A stretch of 64,000 nucleotides of DNA, taken from contig JAUPFP010000004.1 in assembly GCA_036925085.1 (NCBI GenBank), positions 2,308,001 to 2,372,000 of the forward strand, written 5' to 3'. Under the pieces are notes generated by a model. It saw only the letters and a list, made by a program, of their open reading frames with translations, had not been told where the DNA came from and searched no databases. Positions 35,901-48,034 of this stretch are shown piece after piece. How positions within the stretch are numbered: position 1 is the first letter of the stretch; each line of letters opens with the position of its first letter. A program made the position numbers and the translations under genes. The stretch is from Brachycybe producta (Eukaryota > Arthropoda > Diplopoda > Playtdesmida > Andrognathidae).

Positions 35901-37778
35901 GGGCTTAGAAGCCAAGAGGAATAAGTAATGAATGTAATTTTTCTCACTAAAAGACCTCTATAGACATCAATGTCAAAGTTCTACATTTTGACACTAAAGC
36001 AGCAACAAGCAGCCTTTTCATTTATTTCTATTGTCCACCAAATTATTAATTTTATTAAAAAAAAATGTGGTACTTTAGCTACATGTATTTTTAATATAAA
36101 AAATGTCACTTATCTCTCTTGGCTTGTAAGCCCCTCAGATAAAATCTTGCTCATCTTGTTTAGTCTATCTATGCAGTGTGTTTTCAATGTATGACAAAAC
36201 AAATGGTAGCATCAGTTTGACTAACATTATTTACAAATAAAGGCTAGACCCTACACACGCAACAGTAACTCTTATGTATGGTATAAACAAGTCTCTTAGA
36301 TTTTTTGTTCAATCCACAACTGAGATTTATCAAAAGTTCACTCGTTTTTTGCCTCTTTTTTTTTTTCTCTCTCTCTTTCTCAATTCCAATCTTTCTTGAG
36401 GCGCCTTCACTAACAGAGTACGAACTTATTGAATTCCTTTCTAACTCCTCGAATATATTCGGTTCATTTCACATTTAACCATTTCCAGAGCCACATACAC
36501 ACATTCGAATCAACTGACGAATGAAATCCATAGAAAATAAAAATTCCCCCCCCCAAAAAAAATACTGTTGCAGTCGTTTGAAAATATCTGATGAAAATGA
36601 TTCCACTTGGAAGGAAGCATCAATAGAAAAATTCACTCAATCGTACTACTTTCAAAAAAGATTTAAAATTAGAATGCATTTTTGGTTGTCTTAAAAAAAA
36701 AGATCAAATGAAAAGCTGTCTTTAACATGCGGCTGATAAACAGCGTTTACATGAATGGCATGCAATTAGTGAAAGAATTTATATATTTTATATATAAATT
36801 GGAAGTTTTATTATTTTAGAATAACATCATACAGAGATAGAGATGGAAGTAGTTTTTCAGCATAAGGCATAAACAGTATATACAAATAAATACACTGCCA
36901 TACATCTCTCTTTATAAGCTTCCTAACTGTATATTTTCTGTAGCATTTTCTGTCTTCTTCTAATCATGCTACTGTATATGCGATTGGCAAAACATTGCTA
37001 ACAAATTACCTTCATAACTATGATATTTTATCAGACAACTCAAATAACTTTCAAAGAAAATGGGCTCAGAAAGAAGAAGAAGAAAAAAATACGAAAAAGA
37101 AAGTTTTATTACATGTGTTGTAGATTGAAAAACAGTAGTATCATAAGTAATAGTGCTGATCCCATATATCTTACAATGAGAAAATGCAATGCGAAACATC
37201 CCAGAAATGTAATTTTTTTTCCAACTGGATCATCATAAACATAATATGGATAGTGGATACCTTGAATATTGCATCCTTGCCAATAGAAATACTGTCCAAT
37301 AAGCTCTCATTTATTATAAATAAACATATTTTTCCAAGTATTTTTTTTTTCCTTTCATAAAGTCCTTAAGCAACAAATGTGTACAGTAAGTAAACATTCT
37401 AGAATTTTGTTAAACTTCTTTTTATAGCATTAAAAACAGCAATTAAAAATTCACCTAAAATTAATAACTTTGAAAATAATACAGTTGAGATGTATCCAGA
37501 TTATTTTTATTTAAACAACTTTAAGTATAAATGATATTTTGTTATCTACATTTCTTTGAATAGAATTTTTTTTATAACAGTTTAATAACGACCATTTCGT
37601 TTACAAAATGGAAAAAAATTCATTAAAAACATCAATTTTTGTTGCTGTCATTTTTAAACTATAATAAATACTGTATTAAATCTTAAAGATATACAATAAC
37701 AAGGGATTCAAGGAACCCTATAGACCTCCATTGCTTTAATATATGCTTTCATATATCAATAACCAACTTTTTTTCATT

Positions 37779-37963
37779 GTGCGCATGTGTACGCACATGT
37801 ACACTTGTGCGCATGTGTAGGCACATGTACACACGTGTGCGCATGTGTACGCACATGTACACACGTGTGCGCATGTGTACGCACATGTACACACGTGTGC
37901 GCATGTGTACGCACATGTACGCATGTGTACGCACATGTACACACGTGTGCGCATGTGTATATA
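37779..37963. repeat. 30-bp GC-rich tandem satellite, strictly alternating purine-pyrimidine
   Basis: Units are built from the decamers GCACATGTAC, ACACGTGTGC and GCATGTGTAC. There are four 30-bp units and one 20-bp unit, preceded by one imperfect unit. From 37821 to 37963 purines and pyrimidines alternate without a break over 143 bases. The array has no stop codons in several frames on both strands, which creates spurious repetitive open frames; none is a gene. Confidence 0.95.
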
Positions 37964-38506
37964 GATAATCACACATGTATGTACTCATGTACATGACATA
38001 GTTACATGTGATGCGCATGCGTCATTCATTTGTAATAATATGGGTTTAAAATGAAAATACGTCACAAAAATAATAACAGAACATAAAAAGGAACACCCCT
38101 CCTAAATAATAGAAAAGTCCCCCCTTTCGAATGCTACAACTGGAAAGAGGAAGATTCTCGATTTTTTGAAAAAAAAATTACGTTTTTAAAAAATCGAAAT
38201 TTTATATATCGAATCGCTCTAAAATTCCAATTTTTTTCCAGTTTCATCGTCAGAATGTTTACATCATTTTAAGTCTGATGACATTTTATTGTAGGTGGCC
38301 CCGTTTTCGAGTTGTTCGACCCACTAAAAATTATGACCAAAAACTCAAAATTTGTTTCTAAAAAATTCATAAAAAAATAACCCCTGGGTAAAATTTTCTA
38401 ATTTTTTGTCAGGAGCTTCATATTGACCCACGGAATCAAATAAAAAATACTGCATGTCTTTATCTCATACCGTTCTTGAGTTGTTCGAGGAACTAAATCG
38501 GGTTCC

Positions 38507-38511
<5 letters not shown>

Positions 38512-38537
<26 letters not shown>
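38512..38537 (+). repeat. (AC)n microsatellite
   Basis: About 13 AC dinucleotides following GGGTTCCGG. Confidence 0.9.
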
Positions 38538-38612
38538 GCCACACAGACATCCTTTTTTGCCCCTTTTCTTGCATGATCCTATATACCTCCATTGCTCTTT
38601 AGAGCAATGGAG

Positions 38613-38757
38613 GTCAAAAACCGTTTCTTATCTGAAAAAATGGATAACACGAAATATATTTTAGGTCGGTTCGCTTAGAATAGTAAAGGCTATAAAAATT
38701 CTTTCATTTAACACGAAAAAAAATATTCCGGTCTCTGACATTTCTTGTTAAACAGTT
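38613..38757. mobile_element. pogo/Tigger-like element fragment
   Basis: Shares with 49823-49980 the blocks AAACCGTTT, ATGGATAACACGAAATAT, TCGGTTCGCTTAGAATAG and TTCTTGTTAAACAGTTT. The end sequence with GTTTAACNC resembles Tigger-type ends. Confidence 0.5.
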
Positions 38758-40104
38758 TCCCTACTGTAGTTATGAAAATAAAATTATGATATTCTTTTAT
38801 TATTCTGATTTTAAATTAAATTTTTAATTTATTTTAAAATATGCTCTTTTTTTTTTTTTAAAAAAAGGGCTAAATACATTTCTCAACCATTACAATTAAA
38901 TTGTCTTGAATTGTAAATTGTTGCGTCTTAATGTAGTTCTACTTTAGAAAATACTATTTTTTTTTTGCTTTTTACACTTGGCATTTGTGAAATAACAATA
39001 AATGCAAACATAAAGCAGTGGACAATTTTCTTGACTTTCCACTTAAGAGCCTTAAAATAACATCTCATTTTTAGTACTCATTTATGAGTACTAAAAAAGG
39101 GCACACACATACACTTATGTGTTTTCTAGGCCTTCATTAACGTCGTTCATTAAAGAACTTGAACATTACTTTTATAGATAAAACGATATCAAATGTCGTT
39201 TAGAGATGAAATTACAGTGCAGTTTATTTCAGAACTAACTTAAAGAAGGAAAAAAAAAAACGTAATACCACCACAAAAGATACTTTAAAAAAATACTTAA
39301 CATGTGATGCAGTGAACTACAATACTTTTTTTTCACAACTTTATCTTTAAGCTTCTATAATCTGTTTATCACAACTGGACATTTAAAGCAAAAAAAAAAA
39401 AACTAATCTTATGAAAGCTTTGCAAAATAGTGCTGAAAAGGAAGGGAAAAAAAGCTATTGGACAGTCTGACCAAGGATTTGTTTTATATGTATGTTTAGA
39501 TACTCTGGGAACAAAATATCTGTTTGGCATCCAGCCCAATTCATGCAGAAATTATCTCAGACTTCAGACACACTTGATGAAGATATACCCTAACATGTGT
39601 TAAAGCTATATATGTATATAAAAAGGCCACAAGAAAGCCATGATGGACCCGTATTTCTGGTTAAATTCAGAGTTGAAGTTCAGTCTAAGATCATCTTGTT
39701 GTTTGAAATGAAAATACATTAAAGGATGCCTTTGAAGGTCCACTAGGGACATCAGTACCAATTAGTGGAAAACGATGGCTACAGTATTTGTAACCTCATA
39801 CATCCCATATACATGTATACTTGTACATTGTACATTGTGTATTGTATATAACATACCGCAAAAAAGAACAGAAGAACAAATTTTCTCCATTCAATATCGA
39901 CGATTGCAATTGTTCTCTTCTGTTTCTAACTATTGCCTTTTAGCCAGGAACATTTTAAGACAGATTTTAATGGACTATAAAATGCATACATTCGACAAAG
40001 TATACTAATAATGGGGCATAATTTAGTACCTTTTTAACTATTTTGGCTTTTCATGTCGGATTTAACTAATGACTGAACACTATGTATAGGTACAAATTTG
40101 TATG

Positions 40105-40527
40105 TACAAGGTGATTCAAAGTTTCTATATATATAATATAGAGAATAATGTTTCTTTAGTTGAAAATTATTTTTTAAAAAAAAATCATGATTTTAAAAAT
40201 AAAAAAAAAAATAATCGGATTTTATTTCTTTAAATCACAATTTAGAAAAGAAGTACTTTCCATTAAAAATTTAAAATATATATTACAATTTACATGCACA
40301 ACAAAAACAATATGAAACAATTTAAGTTTCATCAAACGTGCCTTTTAGTTGTTTATAATAACAAATTATTACTTAACAATTTTCTATAAAAACGTAGTCA
40401 TTTTCAAATTTAGCTTCAGTTTATCTTTTTTTTTAAATCATGTAATTTAAATCAATCCAGCCTCCATTATTCACAAACACAAGAAAGATTATTAACTATG
40501 TATGGAGGACTTTTGAATCATCTTGTA
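40105..40527. mobile_element. Tc1/mariner-like MITE
   Basis: Left end TACAAGGTGATTCAAAG, right inverse TACAAGATGATTCAAAAG, with TA at both borders. No coding; interior is AT-rich. Confidence 0.65.
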
Positions 40528-41321
40528 TAATAAATATACACTTTAAAAATACAACAAGCTAAAACTAATTATGAGCGTAACATAGATAATTTTTATTATT
40601 TTTTATTAAATATATACATTAAAAATTGTTATTTAATAATTAATATAAATAAACTTGTCTAAAAACTGTCTAAAAAGTCAATTTTCAGTACCATAAAAAG
40701 TTTATTTTGAAAGATATATGAAAATTCTCTCTTCACTTTTCTGTTCCATGCCATTTAAACATTTTAATAAAGCCCAAGTTAATATAATATGAAAATTTCA
40801 TAATAGAACTTTTACAAACAACATACAAAAAAGGTCACTTGGAAGCAGCAAAAATTTCAGGCAACTTATCAACAGCTGACCAAAATAAATCATGGTCTTA
40901 TGATCATTGGTCATTGGTCAATTAAGATTGATTTTCACTGAGAACGACCTTAACTCTGGAAAATTTTCTAAATATATACAGTATATATATAGTGTATTAT
41001 TATGATGTACAGTATACTCTTTTGCTTATAAATCACAACACCATATGTACATGATATAGAAATTATAATAAACTCGAAACCTCACATTCATATATATTAT
41101 TAATCACATGCTAAAAACAGTAGTGGACAAGTGTTGTTTTATATGTGTATGTATATTTTACAGTGTAGCAAATAGAAAGGTAGAAAACAGCCAAAGATCT
41201 TTAAGTCTGTCATGATTTTAAATGAAGAAGAAAAAAACCCTGATAAATATAAACAGAAGCAGTAGTAGAATAAATAAATGAATGGTGAAATATGGTATTT
41301 CAACTGTGTTGAATAACAGAT

Positions 41322-41344
41322 CACCACCACCACCACCACCACCA
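41322..41344 (+). repeat. (CAC)n microsatellite
   Basis: Seven to eight CAC/ACC trinucleotides. Confidence 0.9.
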
Positions 41345-42734
41345 AGAAAAACTTAGAACTTTTTTTTCAAATATAACAGATGGTAGAAAACAGAACAATA
41401 TACAGAGTGGAGTTGCAATTTTAAAATATTTCATTTCAGGGTCACAAAAAAGGCTAAAAGGAGTTTAAATACTATTTTTTTTTCATGACTACTAAAGCTC
41501 TAGACTAATGAAAATAAAATGAAAATTACAAATTTATGGCTTGATAAAAAAAATGCAATGCAAATTAAATTTGTTCCATTGATAACACCTTGTTTTTTTT
41601 TTTGCATTAGAAAGACTAATTAACGAACCGACTTGTTTGTTATATAGATAAAAAAAATTGCTATTTAAACGTTCCCTAAAGTAAAGCCAAGCCTCTGATT
41701 AATCGAAATTCCATACTTGAGCCTCCGTGTTAAATGTAAATTATCTTTTAAATTCTATTCCTCATTAATTCAGAGATAAAATAGTAATTAGGGAACTTTT
41801 TTTTTCGTTATAATTTTTACTTCTAATGTGAAGTTTAGTATCCATAATCAAATTATACCACACCAAAGTGAAAATATACATCTCGACACTTACTTATATC
41901 GGCCATTTTACTTATAAGAATCTGAAATTATTTAACTTTTTTATACTTATTTATCGCTGTTTATGGTGTAGTAAAATACGATTTTCAATACTATAATTTT
42001 TAAATATTAATTGAAGACCTAGAAAATTATTAACATATATTCGCACCCTATTTTGCATTTCGCACTTTTTCTCCCCACTCTCTCCCTCCCTCCCCCTCCT
42101 ATAATGTATGCTCATGAAATTCATGAATTAATGATGCATAACGTTTAAATATACTGTATACCATGTATATGTTAGGCTTACAGTTGTGCAATAAGGATCC
42201 TTTGTAGCCCTTAAATACTGTATGTATATATTGAAAAATGTAGATGTTTTTTGCCATTTAATGCACGCAAATACTCAATGATTATTTTTTTTGTAGCTAT
42301 GCATGCAATATTGCCATAAGCAAAACTACTCATTAAATACCTCACAGTGTGAAACTTTATTGGGGAAATAATTTTTTCTAGAAAAAAAAATGAGAACTAT
42401 AGACAAAAAGAAAGCATTTGATGACTTTAATAATAATAATAATTAATGATGGTTCATAGATTCGACTCAAATAAATAAAACCAATCAACTATGAATTTGC
42501 TCTAAATGGCATGCAAATAAATGTTGGAAAATTCCAATAAAACCAATGACAATTTGGCTTGTAGGCCTACATTTAGATCTTTATAGTAGATTCTGGGTCA
42601 TTTCCAAATTCTTGAATTAGATACTTTGCCAACGTCTGCATATCTTTTAAGATAGAATTTTGACATTTTGCCAATCCAAATCATACATTTACATAGGCTT
42701 ATCATTTCTTCTTGCCTAACAATCTTTTTTTTAA

Positions 42735-42907
42735 AGCTGAGTACAGACGACAAACTCTGGCTTTTCAGGGCGGCGAGCGCAGATGACAGACAGTCCGTCA
42801 GATGTCTGAGGTTGGTTGGTGGTTGTGCAAGTGCGTGGATGTCTGAAAAAATCTAGGGTTAACAAGCCAAGGAATGACTAGCCAGAATTGATCGTCTGTA
42901 CTCAGCT
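42735..42907. mobile_element. PIF/Harbinger-like MITE with TAA duplication
   Basis: Ends AGCTGAGTACAGACGAC and inverse AGCTGAGTACAGACGAT, then inner AACTCTGGCT/AGCCAGAATT pairing. TAA flanks both sides (42732-42734 and 42908-42910), fitting the 3-bp TWA duplication of PIF/Harbinger. The GC-rich centre is non-coding. Confidence 0.8.
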
Positions 42908-43193
42908 TAAGTAAATTAATGAGCACTTTAAAAAAAGTTGCATTTTTTGAAACACAGGAAACTGAACTTGGAAGTTACAACCTTAACATTCTTGCCAATA
43001 CTTGAAAAAAGTGTTTAGCAAAAGAAAAATTGATATAAATGATTCAAATATAGCCAGGTGTATATCTATGTCAAGACTGTCAGTGTGAGTTAACATCAGT
43101 TGTGAGCATTCAAAAGAAAAAAAAAGTATGAGGAACACTTTTTTTTTTCAATCATATTTTTTATCATTCAACTATAGCTACATACTTGTAGAA

Positions 43194-43443
43194 CAGTGGT
43201 TCACAAACTTTAATGGCTAACGGGCACAGTATTTTTGTCCACAGCAAACCTAGAAAAACATATGGCGCACTAGTGTGCCACAGCAGACCCTTTGGAAACC
43301 ACTGATTTAGCGTATAAATTTAGAATAAAAAGGTTTATACTTTTTCTAATAAAGTTTAAATCTAATTGAACACATTCAATGTAACATTCCAAATGTCGTG
43401 GCACACTTAGCAATTCTGAACGCACATCCTTTGAGAATCACTG
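43194..43443. mobile_element. hAT-type element, CAGTGGTTCNCAAACT family
   Basis: Left end CAGTGGTTCACAAACTTT, right inverse CAGTGATTCTCAAAGGATG. Flanks TTGTAGAA and TTGTAGAT match at 7 of 8 bases, a near-perfect 8-bp duplication. Interior includes GTGTGCCACAGCAGACCCTT and GTGGCACACTTAGCA motifs typical of this group. Non-coding. Confidence 0.8.
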
Positions 43444-44688
43444 TTGTAGATAATACAATTGTATCTCTTCATGCATCTTGTCACACACACATATCATTGA
43501 ACTAATAATCGAACTCGAATTTTTGAGTGACATGGCTCATACAGTATTAAAAACGGAAGTGACCCCCACCTCATATTTGAAGAAAAAATAACTTCAATCA
43601 TTTAAAAAAAAAAGAAAGATAAACTCAAAGCTCAACTTAAAAAATGATGATTCGATGAATCTCAATATATAAAGAAAAATCGAAAATAAGTTTCCCATCA
43701 AATATCACTTTGAATAATGCAAGTAAATAATTAAATATAAATGTAATATGCATCCTATGCTAAGTATTTACACGTATATTTCAGACGACTTTGTCACTAA
43801 TAGGAAAACTTCATTTAAAAAGACAATTAATTGAATGTTGGAGTTTGTGTTCTTTTTCTATTGAGAACTTTGTGAGGCTATAAAAAGTTAATTACCAAAA
43901 AAAAGAAAGGCTTATATTTCAATGTTCACAAAACTAAATTGCAAATATTTATAAAGCTCTTTTATAATGATATCTACAGTATTCTATTAATAACTTGTTC
44001 TTCGTCGTCGAATGTTTCTTACTAGCCCCACCCAACAATTCCACCATATAATCCTCGACCTTTTTTCGCCTTATTATTATATTACATCGCAAAGTTAATT
44101 AAACTAATGAATGATGTACATTCTACACAAAACGAAATTCATCTTGTTCACATTAAATAAAAATTAAGTTTCTAAAACTGCATTATCTAGTCTGTATAGT
44201 GATACTGCGTAAGACTTTGTTGTTGTTAATTACATATCAAAAGTGTATTGACTTTTTAAGCTTTTTTTAATACACAAGTAAAATAATGAGGAAAGTCCAG
44301 AAGAAAGAAACTAAGAAATCGATTTCAATCATGACGATATTTTTTCTCAACGTAATACATAAGAAAAAAAATTTTTTTAACCTAAGGCAAATTAAATTTA
44401 CAATCAAGTTTTGATGAATTAATTTTCAAGTTTAATAAGTACAGTTATGGGTTCTATAAAAAATTGAAAAAGAAATAACACAAATTTATTACTTTGCATC
44501 AAACGGTGTCATGAATTTCATGACTCAATCACTTATATATATATTAAGCCAGGTCTGTATGTGTGTGTGTGGTTAACGCTGTACAATTTATATAAATTTA
44601 AATGAATAAATGAACCGCTTTTTTCTCTCTCAAGGTCAACTATATGTTGCACACTCCCCATCCAAGAACCCCATGATATTAAATTGGA

Positions 44689-44758
44689 GAGGGGGAAGGT
44701 TGGAAAGTGTAGACGGGGGAGAGAGTAACGTGGAGGGGGAAAAAGTGGGAGGGGGTGA
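44689..44758 (+). other. G-rich polypurine tract with G-quadruplex potential
   Basis: Runs of five G at 44691, 44715, 44735 and 44751 plus a GGG at 44747, separated mostly by purines, in otherwise AT-rich DNA. Structure not proven. It precedes the MITE at 44896. Confidence 0.5.
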
Positions 44759-44895
44759 CTGAAATTGAAATGAAAGGATTAAAAAAGGAACAAACGACGC
44801 GCATGCGCACACCAGAGAAAATGAAAAACTCATTTTCTCTTTCAAATATAAAAAGGGGAGGGGCTAATAGTAGCAAAATTAAACTACAGTTTATT

Positions 44896-45037
44896 ACAGG
44901 CAATTGTGCCCAGCATTAGAATTTCTTTTGCTCAGCTCTTTTATGAAAGTCATCAATTTCTAATTGGTTTGTTACTTGGTCTGACGTCATAAAAGGACGG
45001 AGGAAAAGAAATTCTAATGCTGGGCACAATTGCCTGT
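44896..45037. mobile_element. Palindromic MITE, ACAGGCAATTG family, copy 2 (well preserved)
   Basis: The arms beginning ACAGGCAATTGTGCCCAGCA pair exactly over about 35 bp with the right end. Interior AAATTTCTAATTGGTTTGTTACTTGG-type sequence matches copy 1 at 931-1071 in inverse. The near-perfect arms suggest recent activity of the family. No clear target duplication. Confidence 0.8.
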
Positions 45038-45482
45038 GAATTTTGCTCCCGTCATTTATGACGGGTTACCCCACTAGTATCTTATTGCTTTTCCTATCAT
45101 TTACTGTATAAAATAATGTAAAGCAAGGTAGGCAGAGGGTGTTTTATGCAAAACTTTCAAAAAAAAAGCTTTCAGTCTCTTTGGTTAAAACTTTTAACAC
45201 TAAACTGTTGTTGTAAAACAAATTTTAAAGTAAGATTTTTAAAATATTGTAAACAGTATTTATTCCGTACAAAACCCAAACAAACAAGTTAGCATCTCAT
45301 TATCATGAATTACAATTAATATTTTATATCACAAATTGTCTTTGGCGACACATTTACTTTGTTTCAAGAACCATTTCTCAAATTTCTCAATGCTTGTAAA
45401 TAAGTATGTTATTACTTATTAATCTGAAACTGCATAATACGTTACAACTAAAATAAAATGCAATTATCTTAACAGCGATCAG

Positions 45483-45768
45483 CAGGGCTCGGATTTTTAT
45501 GCATTATCAAGCAAATGTTTCTGAATCTGTACCCCAAGGGCCAATTGTGAAGAAACATTCTGGTTTAGATCAACCAAAAATAATACGACTTTTTTCAATC
45601 AAAAATAATGGTTAGAGGCTAGATAGAACTCTAATTGACAACTGATAGTAACCAGACATCTAGCCTCTAACCAGTCTTTTTGATTAGAAAAATCATAATT
45701 GCAGAACATGCTCTAATGATCATGACTGAGAAACATTTGCTTGATATTTCATGAAAATCCGAGCCCTA
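45483..45768. mobile_element. hAT-type MITE, TAGGGCTCGG family, copy 3
   Basis: CAGGGCTCGGATTTTTATGC at the left, AAAATCCGAGCCCTA at the right, with the same interior as the 17.0 kb copy (ACTGATAGTAACCAGACATC). Flanks share only ATCAG, so the duplication is eroded. Confidence 0.8.
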
Positions 45769-46336
45769 TTAATCAGTACTACTAATCACATGCACCTGAA
45801 ATTTTTACATTAGTTTAGAACAAAATACATTGTAGATTAAGCACCACTTTCACTGCTTGAATCGTGATTTCGGTGAATACTAACACCCATATGGGAAAAC
45901 ACAGATTGTGATTTGCATATTCAACATTATTGTGTACAAATACGACCTGCAGCTAATTTACGACAACATCTGATGTGCAAAAGGTCACACATTCTACACA
46001 ATGTTAAATATGTAAATCACCCTACATTAACCCTACATTAGAATTTGGTCTTAAAAAAAGCTTTTAAAACAATGGCATATAATTATTTCATTAAAAACAG
46101 GTTTTTCTTAAAGATAAAATGGATATTTTTTATTTAAATAAAAATGTTTTCCAACTTCCAAAATTTATTACTTTATAATGAATTAATTTAATAATTTATT
46201 TAAACAGTTACTACAATTTTTTGATAATAATTTATTTTAAAGAAGTGCATTATTTTGTTTTGAACGTTGTGAACTTGTGATACTTAATTTTAAAAAAATC
46301 TGCCAGTCAATACGTCCCAATACAATGGCACACTGG

Positions 46337-47024
46337 CAGTGGCGCAACAACGAGGAGGATGGGGGAAAGTTCCTCTCCGGGCGCCAACAAACAGGGGCGC
46401 CAAATGCTTAGAAATTAAAATTAAAAAAGTTAAAACTTTGAATTTCTACTTTTTTCTCCACTATTTTCCTTATTGTACATAACGTAGTAGTTTTCATGTA
46501 TTGTTCAAATTATTCACACTAGTTAGTAAACCCGTCGTGCAATTTGCAAAATTTACAAAAAGTTGTACTAAGCTATACCTACTAAAGTGAATATAGTAGT
46601 TTTTGATTTTAAGCTAATACATTGTAAACACACGAGTTAAATGAATTCAAATGAAATGTGTTTAGGTGAATTACACGGAATCCAGTTAAAGACACATGAA
46701 CACCAAATAAAAATTGACTTTTAATTATTAATATTTTAAAATTGAAATAATAAATTAATATTTTAATGTCAATAGTTTATATATTATTTTGAAGTATTAA
46801 CTTAATATTTTCAGATTATTAACTGAATAAATTGAATTCGACGACATATTGTTTGTTTGTCCTTCACAGGGCTCTGTAGAACACATTTATTATTTAAATG
46901 CATTTAAATTATCAGGTGTGCACTAGGTATAACAGTTGCAAACCTAAAAATTCCCATTTATTCACACTAAGGGGCGTTCGCAGTAATGTAGTCTCCGGGC
47001 GCAAAATTCCTAGTTGCGGCACTG
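46337..47024. mobile_element. 688-bp hAT element with perfect 8-bp TSD
   Basis: Left end CAGTGGCGCAACAACGAG, right inverse CAGTGCCGCAACTAGGAAT; both sides flanked by CACACTGG (46329-46336 and 47025-47032). Sub-terminal GGGCGCC and TCTCCGGGCGC boxes occur at both ends. No transposase frame remains, so it is non-autonomous. Confidence 0.9.
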
Positions 47025-47033
47025 CACACTGGA

Positions 47034-47190
47034 CAAAAGGATTCAATAATTCTTTTGTTAAAACTGTTTAGAACGTTTCATAACATTCATTTTCTGACGT
47101 CACAAGCTTTATCTTACGATGTGACGTCAGAAAATGAATGTTATGAAACGTTCTAAACAGTTTTAACAAAAGAATTATTGAATCCTTTTG
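47034..47190. repeat. Perfect inverted repeat, 70-bp arms, 17-base spacer
   Basis: 47034-47103 is the exact reverse complement of 47121-47190, without one mismatch. The inner ends carry TGACGTCA (47095-47102 and 47122-47129). The outer ends are CAAAAGGATTC and GAATCCTTTTG. A loosely related GTCGTCACAAGCTTCATCTG block follows at about 47229. No coding. It lies 1 bp after the hAT target duplication. Confidence 0.95.
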
Positions 47191-47796
47191 TTATGACACA
47201 GGCCTAAAATTGTTTTCAACCCCTCTGTCGTCACAAGCTTCATCTGATGGTGAGGCAACTATAGATTTCGTGAATTTCTTCTGAGCAATAAGAAGTTAAT
47301 GATGTTAGATAGATAATTTAACTTATATTATAATTTTAACGATTACAATAGAATATTCAAAAGTAATCTCTGACAGTAAAATTAATTAGAATCTAAGCGA
47401 TGGTGTCTTGCCAATAATTCATATAAGTACTTTTTTGTGATGATGAATTGTAGGTTTATTATAAAAAATGAAAAAAAAAATCAATAATTTTCTCATTTTA
47501 ACAAAACTCTACAAAAGAAATATTTCTTTGTTCGAAAAAAAAAATACTTCAATGCTAACTAGTTGCCAGGCAGATTAATGTGCACAACAAATAAACACCA
47601 ATATATTTATTCAGAAAACAAAAAAATATATAATTATTAATTTATTATTGTTTTTCTCGCGAAGAAATCCATATAATCTAATGATAGAGCACAGATCAGA
47701 CAAACTCAGACGTCTCTTTTTTGTGTATACAAAATTGCAATTTCTAGAATGAATGTTAGAAAAAAAAATTGTGAAACTAATGAAAGTGTCATTAAG

Positions 47797-48034
47797 TACA
47801 GGGTGTTTATTGAAATCATTTCAAGAAAATATTATACTACACTTCAAATTTCTTATGTGTAAATTTAAATTGTAGAAACTTTATGTAGAAATTGTAGAAC
47901 TTTAGTGCCATTGCCAAAAAATTGGGATATAGGTTCTTTAAAAACTGGGCTCAAGAGTTCCATAAATGAATTTTTGTTTAGAAGTTTCTAGTTTTCATCA
48001 GTAAGTTTGATGTTATTTTTAGCTACACTCTGTA
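47797..48034. mobile_element. Short Tc1/mariner-like element
   Basis: Left TACAGGGTGTTTATTG, right inverse TACAGAGTGTAGC, TA borders, 238 bp, non-coding. Confidence 0.5.

Larger units (their letters stand above)
37717..38614. mobile_element. Composite repeat bounded by CCTATA-ACCTCCATTGCT
   Basis: CCTATAGACCTCCATTGCT (37717-37735) and CCTATATACCTCCATTGCT (38578-38596) are direct repeats with one mismatch. The second is half of a perfect palindrome with 14-bp arms (38585-38614, ACCTCCATTGCTCT). Between them are the alternating purine-pyrimidine satellite, two GAGTTGTTCGA blocks and an AC microsatellite. It may be a transposed unit of unknown type; the class is not recognised. Confidence 0.4.

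Noticed and set aside
37736..38018. Four overlapping repetitive open frames (Met-Cys-Ala-His-rich proteins)
   Set aside because: They are read in several frames on both strands of a stop-free 30-bp satellite; this is a composition artefact.
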